64,000 bases of DNA from Celoporthe dispersa (Eukaryota > Ascomycota > Sordariomycetes > Diaporthales > Cryphonectriaceae), in the NCBI GenBank assembly GCA_016584495.1, contig WAID01000010.1, forward strand, positions 186,001 to 250,000. Reading direction: 5' to 3'. Below, one piece after another: positions 44,645-54,589 of this stretch. Position numbers and translations under genes: made by a program. Under the pieces are notes generated by a model, which was not told the origin of the DNA, did not search any database, and saw nothing but the letters and a program-made list of their open reading frames with translations. Each line of letters starts with the position of its first letter. Position 1 is the first letter of the stretch.

Positions 44645-45479
44645 GAGGCGTGCATTCATATACTTGTTACCTGATCTTTACAAGCCTCGTGTGTCAGGTG
44701 CCAACAATCAGTCTTGTACTGTGGGCCGTGGTGTCAAGAGGAGATGCTGGGGAGCTGGAACGTGTTCGATTCATGCGGCGTGCAATCGAAACATGTGATG
44801 TCATAGTCTCTATCTTGCGACATGCAGCAGTTAATATACCATAATTAAGATCTTAGCCTGGACGGTCTTGTCGCTGTGTGGTCGAGAGAGTCTCCAGCTT
44901 CGCACGAAAAGAGGGCTATGGTGGACGCCATGGCGTGTTCTGGTCGAAGCGTGACTCTGTGCGGCGGCCATCACAGCGACAGGGATGCCGAGGGAGACGA
45001 TCCTGATAAACAAAAGAGCGGGACGAAGCTTGTGATGATCCTCACCAGGATATTAAATAGCAATGGTTGTGCCCACAGTCTACAGTACAGGTCGACTTGC
45101 GTGTGACAGGGGCCCACGAACTCTATCCCCGGGTTTCCTCCTGAACAGGAATCGTGGCCCGCCGAACGCGCGGCACATGCAGCCGCGGCTCTGGTGCTGA
45201 TCTGATAGGCAGCCTCTCAGCTGGGCCCAAGATGAGGAGTTGATGTGCTACCAGACGGGCCAAGTCTCCTTGTCTGGTAATGCAATGCGAGGGTGACGTT
45301 GGGCTTTCTCTGTTCTGTGAGTGGTCCAGCTGAGTCTCTCTTCCTCTGCGTTATTATACCACTACCATCCTCTCTTTCTGGCCATGTTATTGTCCTGTGA
45401 CCAGAAGCTCACAACACCAGGCGTCGGGCCCAGATGGTGGGCTCTTAGGCTCCGAATATGATGCTCAGCTCGCAGAAGC
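44645..45479. other. Intergenic region upstream of the O-fucosyltransferase-like gene
   Basis: 2EXR 3' region and a promoter region with no supported gene. Confidence 0.5.
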
Positions 45480-46823
45480 ATGCCGCCCTCGCCGTCCTTG
45501 GCCTCCCTGGTCGTCTGGGCCATCTATCTCGGGGGCTTCTCGACCTCGCTGACCTCTGCAGCCTCCAAGACACTGCTCGAGTCGACCCCATCATTATCAC
45601 CCAGCCTCGCGGTGCCCCCACACGTGCAGACATACTTTGACCAGATCTTCTCGGCCCAGGCCAACGCCGAATATGACTTTCCCGGTCTCAAGGCAGCCTG
45701 CGCGCGGACGGAGTGGAAGGACGAGAACAGCGACGTCTACCTGAAATGCGGTGGCATCCTCGCCGGCATGACATCGATCATCTCGCAGGTCAAGGTCTGC
45801 TTCAAGATGGCCATCGACGCAGGCGTCCACATGGTGCTCCCCGCCATGCCCCTGCGCGACAGCGACGACCTCCTCAACTTCAACCTCCTCAACGACAGCG
45901 CGTACATGAACTACGACTCCTGGTTCGACCAGCAGCACCTCGTCTCGGCCATGGCCCGCGCCTGCCCGCAGATGAAGCTCAGGTCCCCCAGCGACGAGGA
46001 CACGCCGTCCATGCCCGTCGCGCACAGGTGGGAGGTGGACATCGGCTCCGCACCCGGGTTCAGCATGCTCAGCGGTTATTTCTGGGTCGGGCGGCCGTTC
46101 CGGGCCTGGTTCGAGGAGGAGCTGAGGCGGCAGCGGTTCCTCGACCACGTCGGCGGTAGTGCGGACGAGGCGCAGGGCGCGGCCGTCATCAGCATCGCCT
46201 CGCAGTTCCTCGTCTTCCGCATCACCGACGACGCCACGGGCCGCGAGCTGGCGCTGTGGAACGACCTATCCGCCCTCGTCCGCTTCAAGGAGGCCCCGCG
46301 CGCCATCGCCACCGAGGTGCTGTCCCTGATCAGGCGGCCCTACATCGGCGTCCACTTCCGCACGGAGAAGGACAGCATCTGGTCGTCCTTTGAGAACCAG
46401 CTCAGGGTCGACCTGGACGCGCTGGATCTGGTCTGGGCGCAGCACGGGGGTCCCGGGCAGGAGAGGCCGCTGGTTGTTCTCGCCTGCGGGGACGAGTCGC
46501 AGGTCCAGCGGTTTGCGGACGCGGCGGCGCTGCGGGGGTGGAAGGCGACATCGAAATATGCTATCGCGGGGGAGGACCCGGAGACGCTGAGACAGCTCCG
46601 GCGGCTGCCGTTTGACTTCCAGGGCGCGGTCGACATGGCTATCATGCTGAGGAGTTACTTCTTTCTGGGAATCACGGGCAGTGCGCTGAGCAGCACGGTG
46701 GCGAACATGAGGGACAGCACGGGTAGATATAGGGGGAGCAGCCTGTTCTATACGGACGATGGAGACGCCAGGACGCATCTGTTTAATGACGGTGATGCTT
46801 CTGCGTATCCATGTTGTTTATAA
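45480..46823 (+). CDS. Fungal GDP-fucose protein O-fucosyltransferase-like glycosyltransferase
   Basis: Single exon, 447 residues. The N-terminus (LASLVVWAIYLGGFSTSLTS) is a signal peptide or signal anchor, so the protein enters the secretory pathway, probably as a Golgi/ER lumenal enzyme. The catalytic region shows GVHFRTEKDSIWSSFENQL (the nucleotide-sugar-binding H-x-R type loop), LVVLACGDESQVQRFADAA, KYAIAGEDPETLRQLRRLPF and VDMAIMLRSYFFLGITGSAL. These are the conserved C-terminal GT-B motifs of fungal O-fucosyltransferase-like proteins. Whether fucose is the real donor is uncertain, because many filamentous fungi have little protein fucosylation. No frame breaks. Conserved aromatic and acidic residues in the N-terminal half (DIGSAPGFSMLSGYFW) fit the same family. 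Confidence 0.8.
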   Translation: MPPSPSLASLVVWAIYLGGFSTSLTSAASKTLLESTPSLSPSLAVPPHVQTYFDQIFSAQANAEYDFPGLKAACARTEWKDENSDVYLKCGGILAGMTSIISQVKVCFKMAIDAGVHMVLPAMPLRDSDDLLNFNLLNDSAYMNYDSWFDQQHLVSAMARACPQMKLRSPSDEDTPSMPVAHRWEVDIGSAPGFSMLSGYFWVGRPFRAWFEEELRRQRFLDHVGGSADEAQGAAVISIASQFLVFRITDDATGRELALWNDLSALVRFKEAPRAIATEVLSLIRRPYIGVHFRTEKDSIWSSFENQLRVDLDALDLVWAQHGGPGQERPLVVLACGDESQVQRFADAAALRGWKATSKYAIAGEDPETLRQLRRLPFDFQGAVDMAIMLRSYFFLGITGSALSSTVANMRDSTGRYRGSSLFYTDDGDARTHLFNDGDASAYPCCL

Positions 46824-47052
46824 TGTCGAAAGACTATACTCGATTACCAAGCCACAATAGACCAATACAAGACCTCACGTCGAGAATAGACTTAATTATA
46901 GCTATCTCTAGGCTCATGAATTAAATATAGTAGAAAAGAGGACAATATTAAATAGCAATAAGTATCAAGCTCCCGCCGTTCGACGTCTTTACTCAGTAGT
47001 AAGAAAAGAGAGAAAAAAAGTAAAACAAAAGGCAGATGAGTAGAGAAGTCGT

Positions 47053-48435
47053 CTATGAATGCCGACGCTCATGCTCGATGCCAGCTTCACCAAGCTCGGA
47101 ACCGCTCAGGATGCGCTCCTCACTCTCGTCGTCGCCAGGAAACACGACACTCCTCGCGTCCGACTCGACTCGCCACGAGCGCTGGATCGTGACCACCCCG
47201 TCCTCGACATCAACTGCAGCCGACCTCCCACCCTTCTTGGGGTTGGCAGAGCTCCCTCCAATCGTCTGCAGGGCGATCACGGTGAAGCCGGCGCCGGCGC
47301 CGCTGAACGCCGACGGGTTGGATTGACTTTTGCTGGAGCGGTTGGTGACGCTTTCGATCTGGTCTACGACGTTGTTCAGCCAGTCTTTGTACAGGGGCCG
47401 GCAGACCGTCACGCCGATGCTGACGAGCTGCGTGGTTATGTCTGCTGCGTGCCATATCAGCAGGTCCACGATGGTGTCTGTCGGTCGCGGTGAGATGGCT
47501 TGTTAGTGGCCCGAGTAATTACTGCCTGGTGGCTGTGGCTCGTGATCTTGATGCAGGAACTCACAGAAATAATTTTCGTTGCTAAAATATGCCAGATCCA
47601 GCAACGCAAGGAGCCGGTATATGCTGCACAATGCCGAGCTGCGGAAGACTGTGTCAGCCCAATCTCTGTGAAATGATGATGGCGGGCAAGGCCTGAGCCT
47701 ACAGATAGCCGAAGCTCATGCACGACCCGACCAGGATCTTCTCTCTCCTGGGCATCTGCAGCTTCCGGACGAGGTACCAGGGGAAAGAAGCATAGAATAT
47801 CTCCACCAGGATGATCGAGAGGCCACCCAGGAGGGCCACAACGAACTGCTCTTCCCCGTTACACTGGCCGTCTGGTATGGCAAGGTCCCAGGAGTAGCTT
47901 ATGGGGGTACACGAGAACCAGAGGCAGAGCAGGGCGACTATGACTATGACGGTCATGATAGCGACCGGCACCATGATGATGATCTTGTGCGTTTTGTTGG
48001 AGGACACGATGCGCAGGAGAAAGAGGGCGATGGAGACCTTGACGAGGATGGCCATGGCGTCGATCAGGCTCTGAGCGATGTTGACGAGCAAGAGGGCCTG
48101 GGATTCATTGCTCGTGAAGGGGCCGGCCTGTTGTTGGCCTACGCCTAGTGTTGCTGCCACCGAGAGGAGCACGTTGTACACGAAGAGGAGCACCTGTGCG
48201 TCAGGGGTTGTCAGCGGCCTGGGGCTCGGGAAATGATCCTTTCTTTTTCTTCATCAACACGGCCCGCCGAGATGATACGTACCACGGCCCCGTTGAAGCA
48301 ATGATCGTCCCATCCATACGTCTGCACCACCACGAGGCGAGCATAGAGGCGGAGACCCACGAGGGCGAAGGCAACGGCTTGGAACGTCCACAAGACGCCG
48401 AGCATCATGGGCGCCTTCCCAGCGATCTGGCCCAT
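47053..48435 (-). CDS. Rhodopsin-like (SAT4/PTH11-type) integral membrane protein
   Basis: Exons: 48435-48283, 48193-47703, 47623-47565 and 47477-47053. The first exon carries VALVGLRLYARLVVVQTYGWDD-type residues with the family R-x-Y-x-R and WDD motifs. Exon 2 holds four helices, a WFSCTPISYSWDLAI loop and FPWYLVRKLQMPRREKILVG. Exon 3 gives IYRLLALLDLAYFSNENYF and exon 4 DLLIWHAADITTQLVSIGVTVCRP (the family's W-x-x-x-E-type last helix, here with Ala-Asp instead of Glu) and a charged tail. The exon-3 acceptor is uncertain: the one at GTGCAG (47624) keeps frame, whereas a nearby CCGCAG would include a more family-like GIV segment but needs an indel. A tail of about 100 residues follows the last helix. 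Confidence 0.8.
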
Positions 48436-49743
48436 GAGACTGCAACGACAGCACCGCCCTCAGAAGATATTATGCGCAGGCCACCACCAGATGATCTGCA
48501 GATCCAACTTGAAGAAGAAGAAGAAAAGAAGGTGCAACTTTAAATTCGATCTGTTGTTTGTTCATGTTGAAATCACTCTCACGAGAGACATGCATGGCAA
48601 GTTCCGCAAGGGATGCTGTGTGCTCATATAGGAACCACCTCCTTGTGAATTAGAAACCTCGGCGGGCCCGGAGGAGACGAAGTGACTACATCTCCCTGCA
48701 CAGACGATACCAATAGTCTCGTGGGGCACATGGCACTTACTGGGATGAATTTATCATGCCCTCCCCCCCGAAAAAATCGAGAAGCTAACGTGGCTATTTG
48801 AAAGCGGAATCAAGAACACTGTAGCTGCGTGCGGTATGCTCTCAGGGCCCGGCAACCGCTCCAGAATCCGGCCGTCCCATGCGCGATGTGATCGGTCTCG
48901 TGCCTGGGCTGACGGATGGAGACTCTATTCAGACCAGAAAAGGGAATAGCATCGCCAGCTGGCCCCGGTCTTGGTTCGGATCTTAGCCAACCGCACACAA
49001 GATGTTGACCACCCAACACGCCTCACTCACATTCCAGGGAGATATCAATGTTGATATGCAGGCTGCGGGACAGGATTATCTCTAGGAATTTACATGTCAA
49101 AAGTAATGACTCCCCTTTGACGTTCCTGTAGTTGCCAAGACAGTAATTGCAAGTAATAAGGTAATTACTTGTCTAAGGGGAAAATACGCGGCTTGTCCAC
49201 TTGGTATTTATTGACCCAACCACGCATATGGCCAGCTGTCTCGTGCCTTAACCATGTTCCTAAATCTAAAAAGAGTTGGGGGCTCGAACAGCCACAGCGG
49301 AATGCTAAAATCGCTGCATCGAATTGGCTAAGCCGCACCCGTTCCGGACACGAGCGAAAGCGAGGGACACGGTATATAAAGCCTTTTTTTTTTTTTCACA
49401 TAAAGTACTTATCTTATGATATTCCTATTAATCCGGCCCGCTATAAGTTTAAGTAAAGTAATGGAAGAAGGTCGTCGTTATACCTTGCTCTTGCTTATGC
49501 TGCTACAACCTGCTCCACTGATCCCTATAATTGTAGGGTAGGTGATAGGAGAGAGAGAAAATTAGGGCTGGCAATAAATAGATATGGTGATCTGGTGCCT
49601 TCCATAAAGCTTGCATAGGACTATGAGGTGCTAAATTGAGCGAAGCGGTCGTATCTATTTTACTAGGTAATTACAACTAACAAGTGATGTAAATAGGACC
49701 AAGTCGACATAATAATCCAAGCGCCAGAAAATTTGTCTGCTCT
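48436..49743. other. AT-rich gene-poor region
   Basis: About 1.3 kb, with AT-rich sequence particularly at 49090-49740 and a T13 run near 49387-49399. No recognisable gene or mobile element. Repeat-induced point mutation is possible but no repeat copy is available here to test it. Confidence 0.45.
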
Positions 49744-50113
49744 TCAGCAAGCCTTGCCGGACTTGTTGATATGTTTGGTTGTAACATGTTTTCCGTTACG
49801 ATCCTTATACTCGACAGTCAGATGTTCCGGAGCGTTGGGATCTGTTCCACCCTTATGCCATGACTTTGCTCCTCTATGAGAAGATTTTTAGCAGCACATT
49901 CGCTACGTACGCGGGTAATGCCTAGTAAGAAACGACAAAGCGAGGTAGAGCTGGAAGAAGCACTTACTGCCGAGCTGGAGTGCATTTGATGATGGCACTG
50001 CTTCAATCTCTGGTGTCCGACTTAGAATAGTCAAATACAGCCTGCTCGGCAGAGCTGGTCCTGACGAGTTCGTTTGTAAAGGTAACATCGTCGGTTGAAC
50101 TTCCCAGAGGCAT
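49744..50113 (-). CDS. Possible small multi-exon gene (conserved-looking microprotein)
   Basis: Tentative. On the minus strand an ATG at 50113 starts MPLGSSTDDVTFTNEL. Further on, a fragment EAVPSSNALQLG ends at a perfect GTAAGT donor. After a pyrimidine-rich gap a terminal segment reads KSWHKGGTDPNAPEHLTVEY, then KDRNGKHVTTKHINKSG and KAC with stop at 49746-49744. The WHKGGTD...H-x-T-V...D-x-x-G-x-x style, with charged short strands, looks coding rather than random. The acceptor AGAG near 49879 keeps phase with the donor. The join between the first two fragments is unresolved. Total length would be about 70-85 residues. No function can be assigned. Confidence 0.42.
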
Positions 50114-50283
50114 CTTTATTTTTGATGATCAAGATGGCATAGGCGAAATGGAGTGCAACGGTGCAAAAGAAAACGTAATGATGATAATAATAATCATGAT
50201 GCCACGCAATGCCATTGAGGTCTTTATATCTGCGCAGAGATGGTCATCGAAGGTATAGTCAATATCCAAAGGAGCATCTCACC

Positions 50284-52100
50284 ATGTCATCTGAGGCTCA
50301 GGGTGGCCGTGTTGGCAGACCTCAGGCGAGATTAGCGGTTGTGGGGGCCGGCGCTAATGTTATCTATCCTGTGATAAGGGTTCTGATTGGTCTGGAACGG
50401 CTGAGGTAGCAGCTAGCCGACACCTCACCTCCTCACCTGAACTTTCGAGCCTCTTTGGAAAAGCGGCCAGACATCGTCAAAACCTTTCGCCAAATACGCC
50501 ACCGCGAGCTTAGTTGCGATATTTTTTTTTCTTTGTTGCGGTGGCCGGTACCCCGGAATGCCGATTTGATCTTACTACTACTTCGCCGCTGCCACAGTAC
50601 TCACTGCTTCTTCAGTCGCCGGCTTGGAGTATCTCGCAACCTACCCACGCTCAAGGCGGTCGCGTTTATACGAACACTTGCTATCAAGATCTCTGCCGCT
50701 CTAATCAATGTGGCTTCGAACCAGACCAATGCTGCTCTGACAGCCGATACGGAACAACAAAGCGGCGTTGTGGTGACAGATTTAGGAGACATTGAAGAGG
50801 GCAGAGATGCATACCGACCGGGCAGATTCCATCCAGTCTACATTGGTGATGTGTATGCAAACAAGTATGAAGTGATGAGTAAGATTGGTTACGGACTCTA
50901 TTCGACAGTTTGGCTGGTTAAAGACCTCTCGAAGCCGTGAGTCTATGGTCTCTTCGCCCCCTCCCCCCGCATGTCCCGTCGCCGGGCTCACACTGACTCG
51001 GCCTATGATATGCAGGCCGAATGACGAGCATCGATTCCGGGCTCTCAAAGTGCTGAGTGCGGAGTGTTACGGCCAGGATAATCCCATCTTCGAGAGGGAG
51101 ATCCTCACTCACCTTCGTGCCGGAGACCGTGAACTGATGGGCTACAAATACATTTGCCACCTCGTCGACGACTTCGAGCTTAATGGCCCTAATGGTGACC
51201 ATGTCTGCCTCGTGTTGGAGCTTATGGGAGAAAACTTGCAAACCTTCGGCGTCTGGTTCCAAGAGCACATGGTGCCTACCCCGATCATGCGCAAGTTCAC
51301 CTTCCAACTGGTGGCTGCCCTCGACTTTGCTCACGAGAGTAATGTGATTCATACCGGTATGTCATTGCCTTGAAAACTATGGTATGAGCAATCAAACTCA
51401 ACAGATTCTAGATATTAAACCCGACAATATATTTGTTAAGTTTCGAGATATGCAACGTATCGAGTCGGAATACCTTGTCAAGGAGCCCATCCCGAAGCAG
51501 GATAAGGCCGAAGAACGGTACACTCCGATCCAAGCTCGGCCGTTACGGGCATACTCTTTCGGGGCCGATCCCACACGGCTCCATGAACTCGACATCGCCT
51601 TGGGAGATTGGGGGGTATCGAGCTGGGCCACCAAGCATCTGACCGAGAACATCCAGCCCGTCGCTCTTCGGGCTCCCGAGGTCCTGATCGGGGCTCCGTG
51701 GGACACGAAAGTCGACTGGTGGAACCTCGGCGCTGTGGTTTTCGAGGTGTACCGTGCCGTTCGCCTGTTTGATGGACGAGTCCCGCCCGACGGCCACTAC
51801 GAAGTCAGGGAACATTTGGCGGAGATTGTCGACCTTTTCGGCCCGTTCCCCAGCGCCTTGCTGGAGAAAGGCGAGGCCACCGTTCAGGGCATGTTTGACG
51901 ACGAAGGAAGGATTAAAGACTCCGAGCCAATGGGCCGTCCACCTCTCGAGTCGGAAGCATTTCTACCAGGTCTAGACCAGACTTCGAAGGACATATTTGG
52001 GTCTTTTCTCCGGGCTATGATGAAGATAGACCCGGCCGAGCGGCCAACACCTGAAGAACTTGTGCAACATCCTTGGTTGGACCCCCAAAGGCGATGGTGA
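50284..52100 (+). CDS. SRPK-type serine/threonine protein kinase, 5' end uncertain
   Basis: Kinase of the SR-protein kinase family; classical members phosphorylate splicing factors, and fungi carry several divergent copies. The kinase exons are clear: up to 50936, 51016-51356 and 51412-52100. FHPVYIGDVYANKYEVMSKI followed by GYGLYSTVWLVKD is the SRPK start. RALKVLSAE holds the VAIK-type Lys, HTDIKPDNIF is the catalytic loop (split by intron at HT-D), GDWGVSSW replaces the usual DFG-region, and LRAPEVLIG is the APE motif. The insert between lobes is short compared with Sky1. The open frame upstream of the kinase domain (from about 50455) has no ATG. A possible first exon from the ATG at 50284 (MSSEAQGG...) joins in phase through GTAGCA to the acceptor TTCAG near 50622; this is a guess. 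Aspartate-tryptophan-glycine (DWG) instead of DFG is seen in this kinase type. Confidence 0.72.
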
Positions 52101-52876
52101 CTTTGGCACACCTCGTTCTATCAAGCTGCTTTGGTCGGCCTGAGGTCATCGCCGCCATCTCTTATCATAACTTGTGCCAAAATTTTTTTTATATTTTTTT
52201 TTAGCTATATTACTTTGTGTCAAAACAATACGAAAATGCTGTGCAAAGCCTCATCGTTTCGTTAAGCCCTAGCGGCAAGTATTTCTGTGGAATGGCTAGC
52301 ACCGAGGCTAAGGCATAAAAGTACATAACAAATCTCCAAAAGGTTGGGAGTAAGAAAAAATAAAAATAAAATTAAGACCCATCACCTCTAAGCTAAAACT
52401 ATTTAAAATTTGTTAGGAAACAACGACTTGCGTTGTTGGCCCGTGAGCGGGTCAACTATCTATCTCAGGCCAAAAGGCTTTCTAGCTCAGAGCAGGTCCC
52501 AAAGGCCAGTATTACCTGATAATAATATATTACCAAGTGTTGAATCCCAGCTGGGACGCTTTGGACATATATCAAGGAGCCAACCAGAAGCGGACAAACA
52601 GATAGTAATGATTCGAAGGGTAAGATACAAAAGGAGAAGGGAAGAGAAGATAGAGCGAAACTATAGCTGTTATTTTTGTTTCATCTTTTCAGCTGTATTT
52701 TCTCTCTCTTTTCTTGTTCAGTGTTCTCTTAGCCGTGATACCCTAACCCTGGACACACACACCCCCACCCTCTTTGGACCTTACTCATGTTCTCCGTCAT
52801 CACATCGGTCCATCCATCCTCGTCTCGTCTCCTTCTATCCATCTCAACATTCTCCATCCGGCATTTCCCCTCCAAG
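52101..52876. other. AT-rich intergenic stretch
   Basis: T-rich and A-rich blocks (52180-52420) follow the kinase stop, then a pyrimidine-rich leader. The sequence CCCTAACCCT at 52741-52750 resembles less than two telomere units and is taken as chance. An in-frame ATG at 52787 precedes the chosen start of the next gene. Confidence 0.45.
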
Positions 52877-53290
52877 ATGAGCCCAGGCAGGAGTACATTC
52901 GTCACGCTCATCCGGACCCATCACATCACCAGCCGCAAGAAGCTCCAGCGCGTCAGAAAGGCCGCCGCCCACTTCAATGTCCCCTTCGTCCTCGTCCGCC
53001 ACGGTGGCTCGCCAGGGCTCATGTATGGGGAGAGCCCAGATGTCCGTGGTCTCACGTCCTGGGTCGGCGCAGTAAAGGACCTGCGGTACAAGGACTTCCA
53101 GTGTGTGTGGAAGCCGGAGCAGAGGGAGCTGGCCCGGGTGGGCGGTGCGCCGCGGGCAGCCGACGGCCCCTTTAGCGAGACTGGGTCTGTGTCTGCGTTT
53201 GGCCTCGTCCTGGAGGAGAAAGGTCTTGCGGAGTGGTTCAGGACCGGACTCTTGAGCAAGCGCGCTGGACAGTTCGACAGTGCTCCCTGA
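52877..53290 (+). CDS. Small protein resembling the C-terminal DUF1115 region of RWD-domain proteins
   Basis: Open frame of 137 codons from the ATG at 52877 (context AAGATGAGC); an in-frame ATG at 52787 would add 30 residues that could be a mitochondrial presequence (HPSSSRLLLSISTFSIRHF). The pattern HHITSRKKLQRV, then RHGGSPGLMYGES, WVGAVKDLRYKDFQC and a late FGLVLEEKGLAEWFRTGL resembles the DUF1115 region: HH...K-K, G-x-P-G-x-x-x-x-E-(G), W...L-R-x-x-x. DUF1115 normally follows an RWD domain, which is absent here, so this may be a free-standing or truncated member. Function unknown. Lies head-to-tail after the kinase and convergent with the alcohol dehydrogenase. Confidence 0.6.
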   Translation: MSPGRSTFVTLIRTHHITSRKKLQRVRKAAAHFNVPFVLVRHGGSPGLMYGESPDVRGLTSWVGAVKDLRYKDFQCVWKPEQRELARVGGAPRAADGPFSETGSVSAFGLVLEEKGLAEWFRTGLLSKRAGQFDSAP

Positions 53291-53448
53291 GCCGGCGCCA
53301 ACAAGCTCACGCCAACAGGTGCAGCAGCCAGCGCCAATATCTGCACACGTATGACACCATTTCTTTCGAAACTTGGGACACAGGCCTTATCAGAATCGCA
53401 TTACTACTTGGCGGCTCTACCTGTCCTGATATAAAGGCAGCCTCCGCC

Positions 53449-54589
53449 TCACATGGTCAGGACAGCCCTGAAGCGAACATCACCGCTGGTCATGCGGTCA
53501 AAGGCCTTCTGGGCATCCTTCAGCGGGAACTTCTCCACCAGACACTTGACGCCGTGCGTCTGCGCGAAGGCGATGGCCTCTTCCGAGTCCAGCGCGTGTC
53601 CAGCGGGCCAACCGTGCACAGAGACACCCTTGATGATCATGGTAGTGGAGTCAACCTCGATGGGCCCGACAGGCGCCAGGACGAGCAGCTTCCCGCGGGG
53701 GGCCAGGCCAGCTACGAGCGGGCTGATGGCCTTGGGGTTCGGGGCCGTGGCCACGATGATATCGGCGCCGCCCAGCTTCGTCAGGGCCTGCACCGCGTCC
53801 TCCTTGCTCGTGTCGATGTAGTGGTGGGCGCCGAGCCTGGTGGCAAAGTCCCGCTTGTCGCTGCCGCTGCTGATAGCGACCACCTCGTACCCCATCTTGT
53901 TCGCATACTGAACGCCCAGGTGGCCCAGCCCTCCGAGGCCCTGCACGGCGACGAGCCCGCCCTGCTGGACGCCGAGCTGCCGCACGGAGTTGAAGACGGT
54001 GACGCCCGCGCAGAGCAAGGGCGCGGCCTCGGCTGGGTCCATGCCAGACGGGACCCGGACCGCTGCCTCCTGACGGAGGGCCACGTGGGTTGCGTAGCCT
54101 CCGTCTCGCGTCACTCCGTTGATCTGGGCGTTGCCACAGGTCTGGAACATGCCGCGCTGGCAGCTCCTGCACGAGCCGTCGTGGCCTGGAGAAGACAGGG
54201 GGGAAGGTGGTGAGGGCACCCGCGCGCGTCAGCCAGTGACAGCCTCAGAATGTTGGGTGGTGGGAGGACCAGGTCGAGAGACGAGAACGCACAAAGGACT
54301 ACTCACCTCCGTGCCAGGCTCCCCCGACGCGCTCGCCCCCCTTGAACCGGGTGACATCGTCCCCAACAGCAACCACCTCGCCGATGATCTCATGGCCGGG
54401 GATACGCGGCCACGCGTTGCCCATGTGGCCCTGGCGCAGGAACTCGTCGCTGTGGCAGACGCCGCAGGCGAGGACCTTGACGAGGACCTCCCCCTTGCCG
54501 GGCGCCTTCAGCTCGAGCTCCTTGATGGTGAGGCCGGCATTCTTGTCCTCGATGACGGCTGCCGTATATGTCTTGGGGAGCGACGACAT
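53449..54589 (-). CDS. Zinc-dependent alcohol dehydrogenase (MDR superfamily)
   Basis: Cytosolic NAD(P)-dependent oxidoreductase for alcohol/aldehyde interconversion. Exon 1 (54589-54307) and exon 2 (54185-53449) give 339 residues with a GTGAGT...CCAG intron. The catalytic zinc ligands are in ACGVCHSDEF (Cys45), IPGHEIIG (His66, Glu67) and the later AAPLLCAGVTVF Cys. The structural-zinc region GHDGSCRSCQRGMFQTC keeps three cysteines, with Asp at the first ligand position, a variation common in fungal members. The Rossmann motif is VQGLGGLGHLGVQYA. LVLAPVGPIEVDS and the closing FRAVLTM fit the Adh1-like fungal group. No frame break. Confidence 0.92.

Noticed and set aside
52741..52750. Telomere-like CCCTAACCCT
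   Set aside because: Less than two units inside a gene-dense region; chance.
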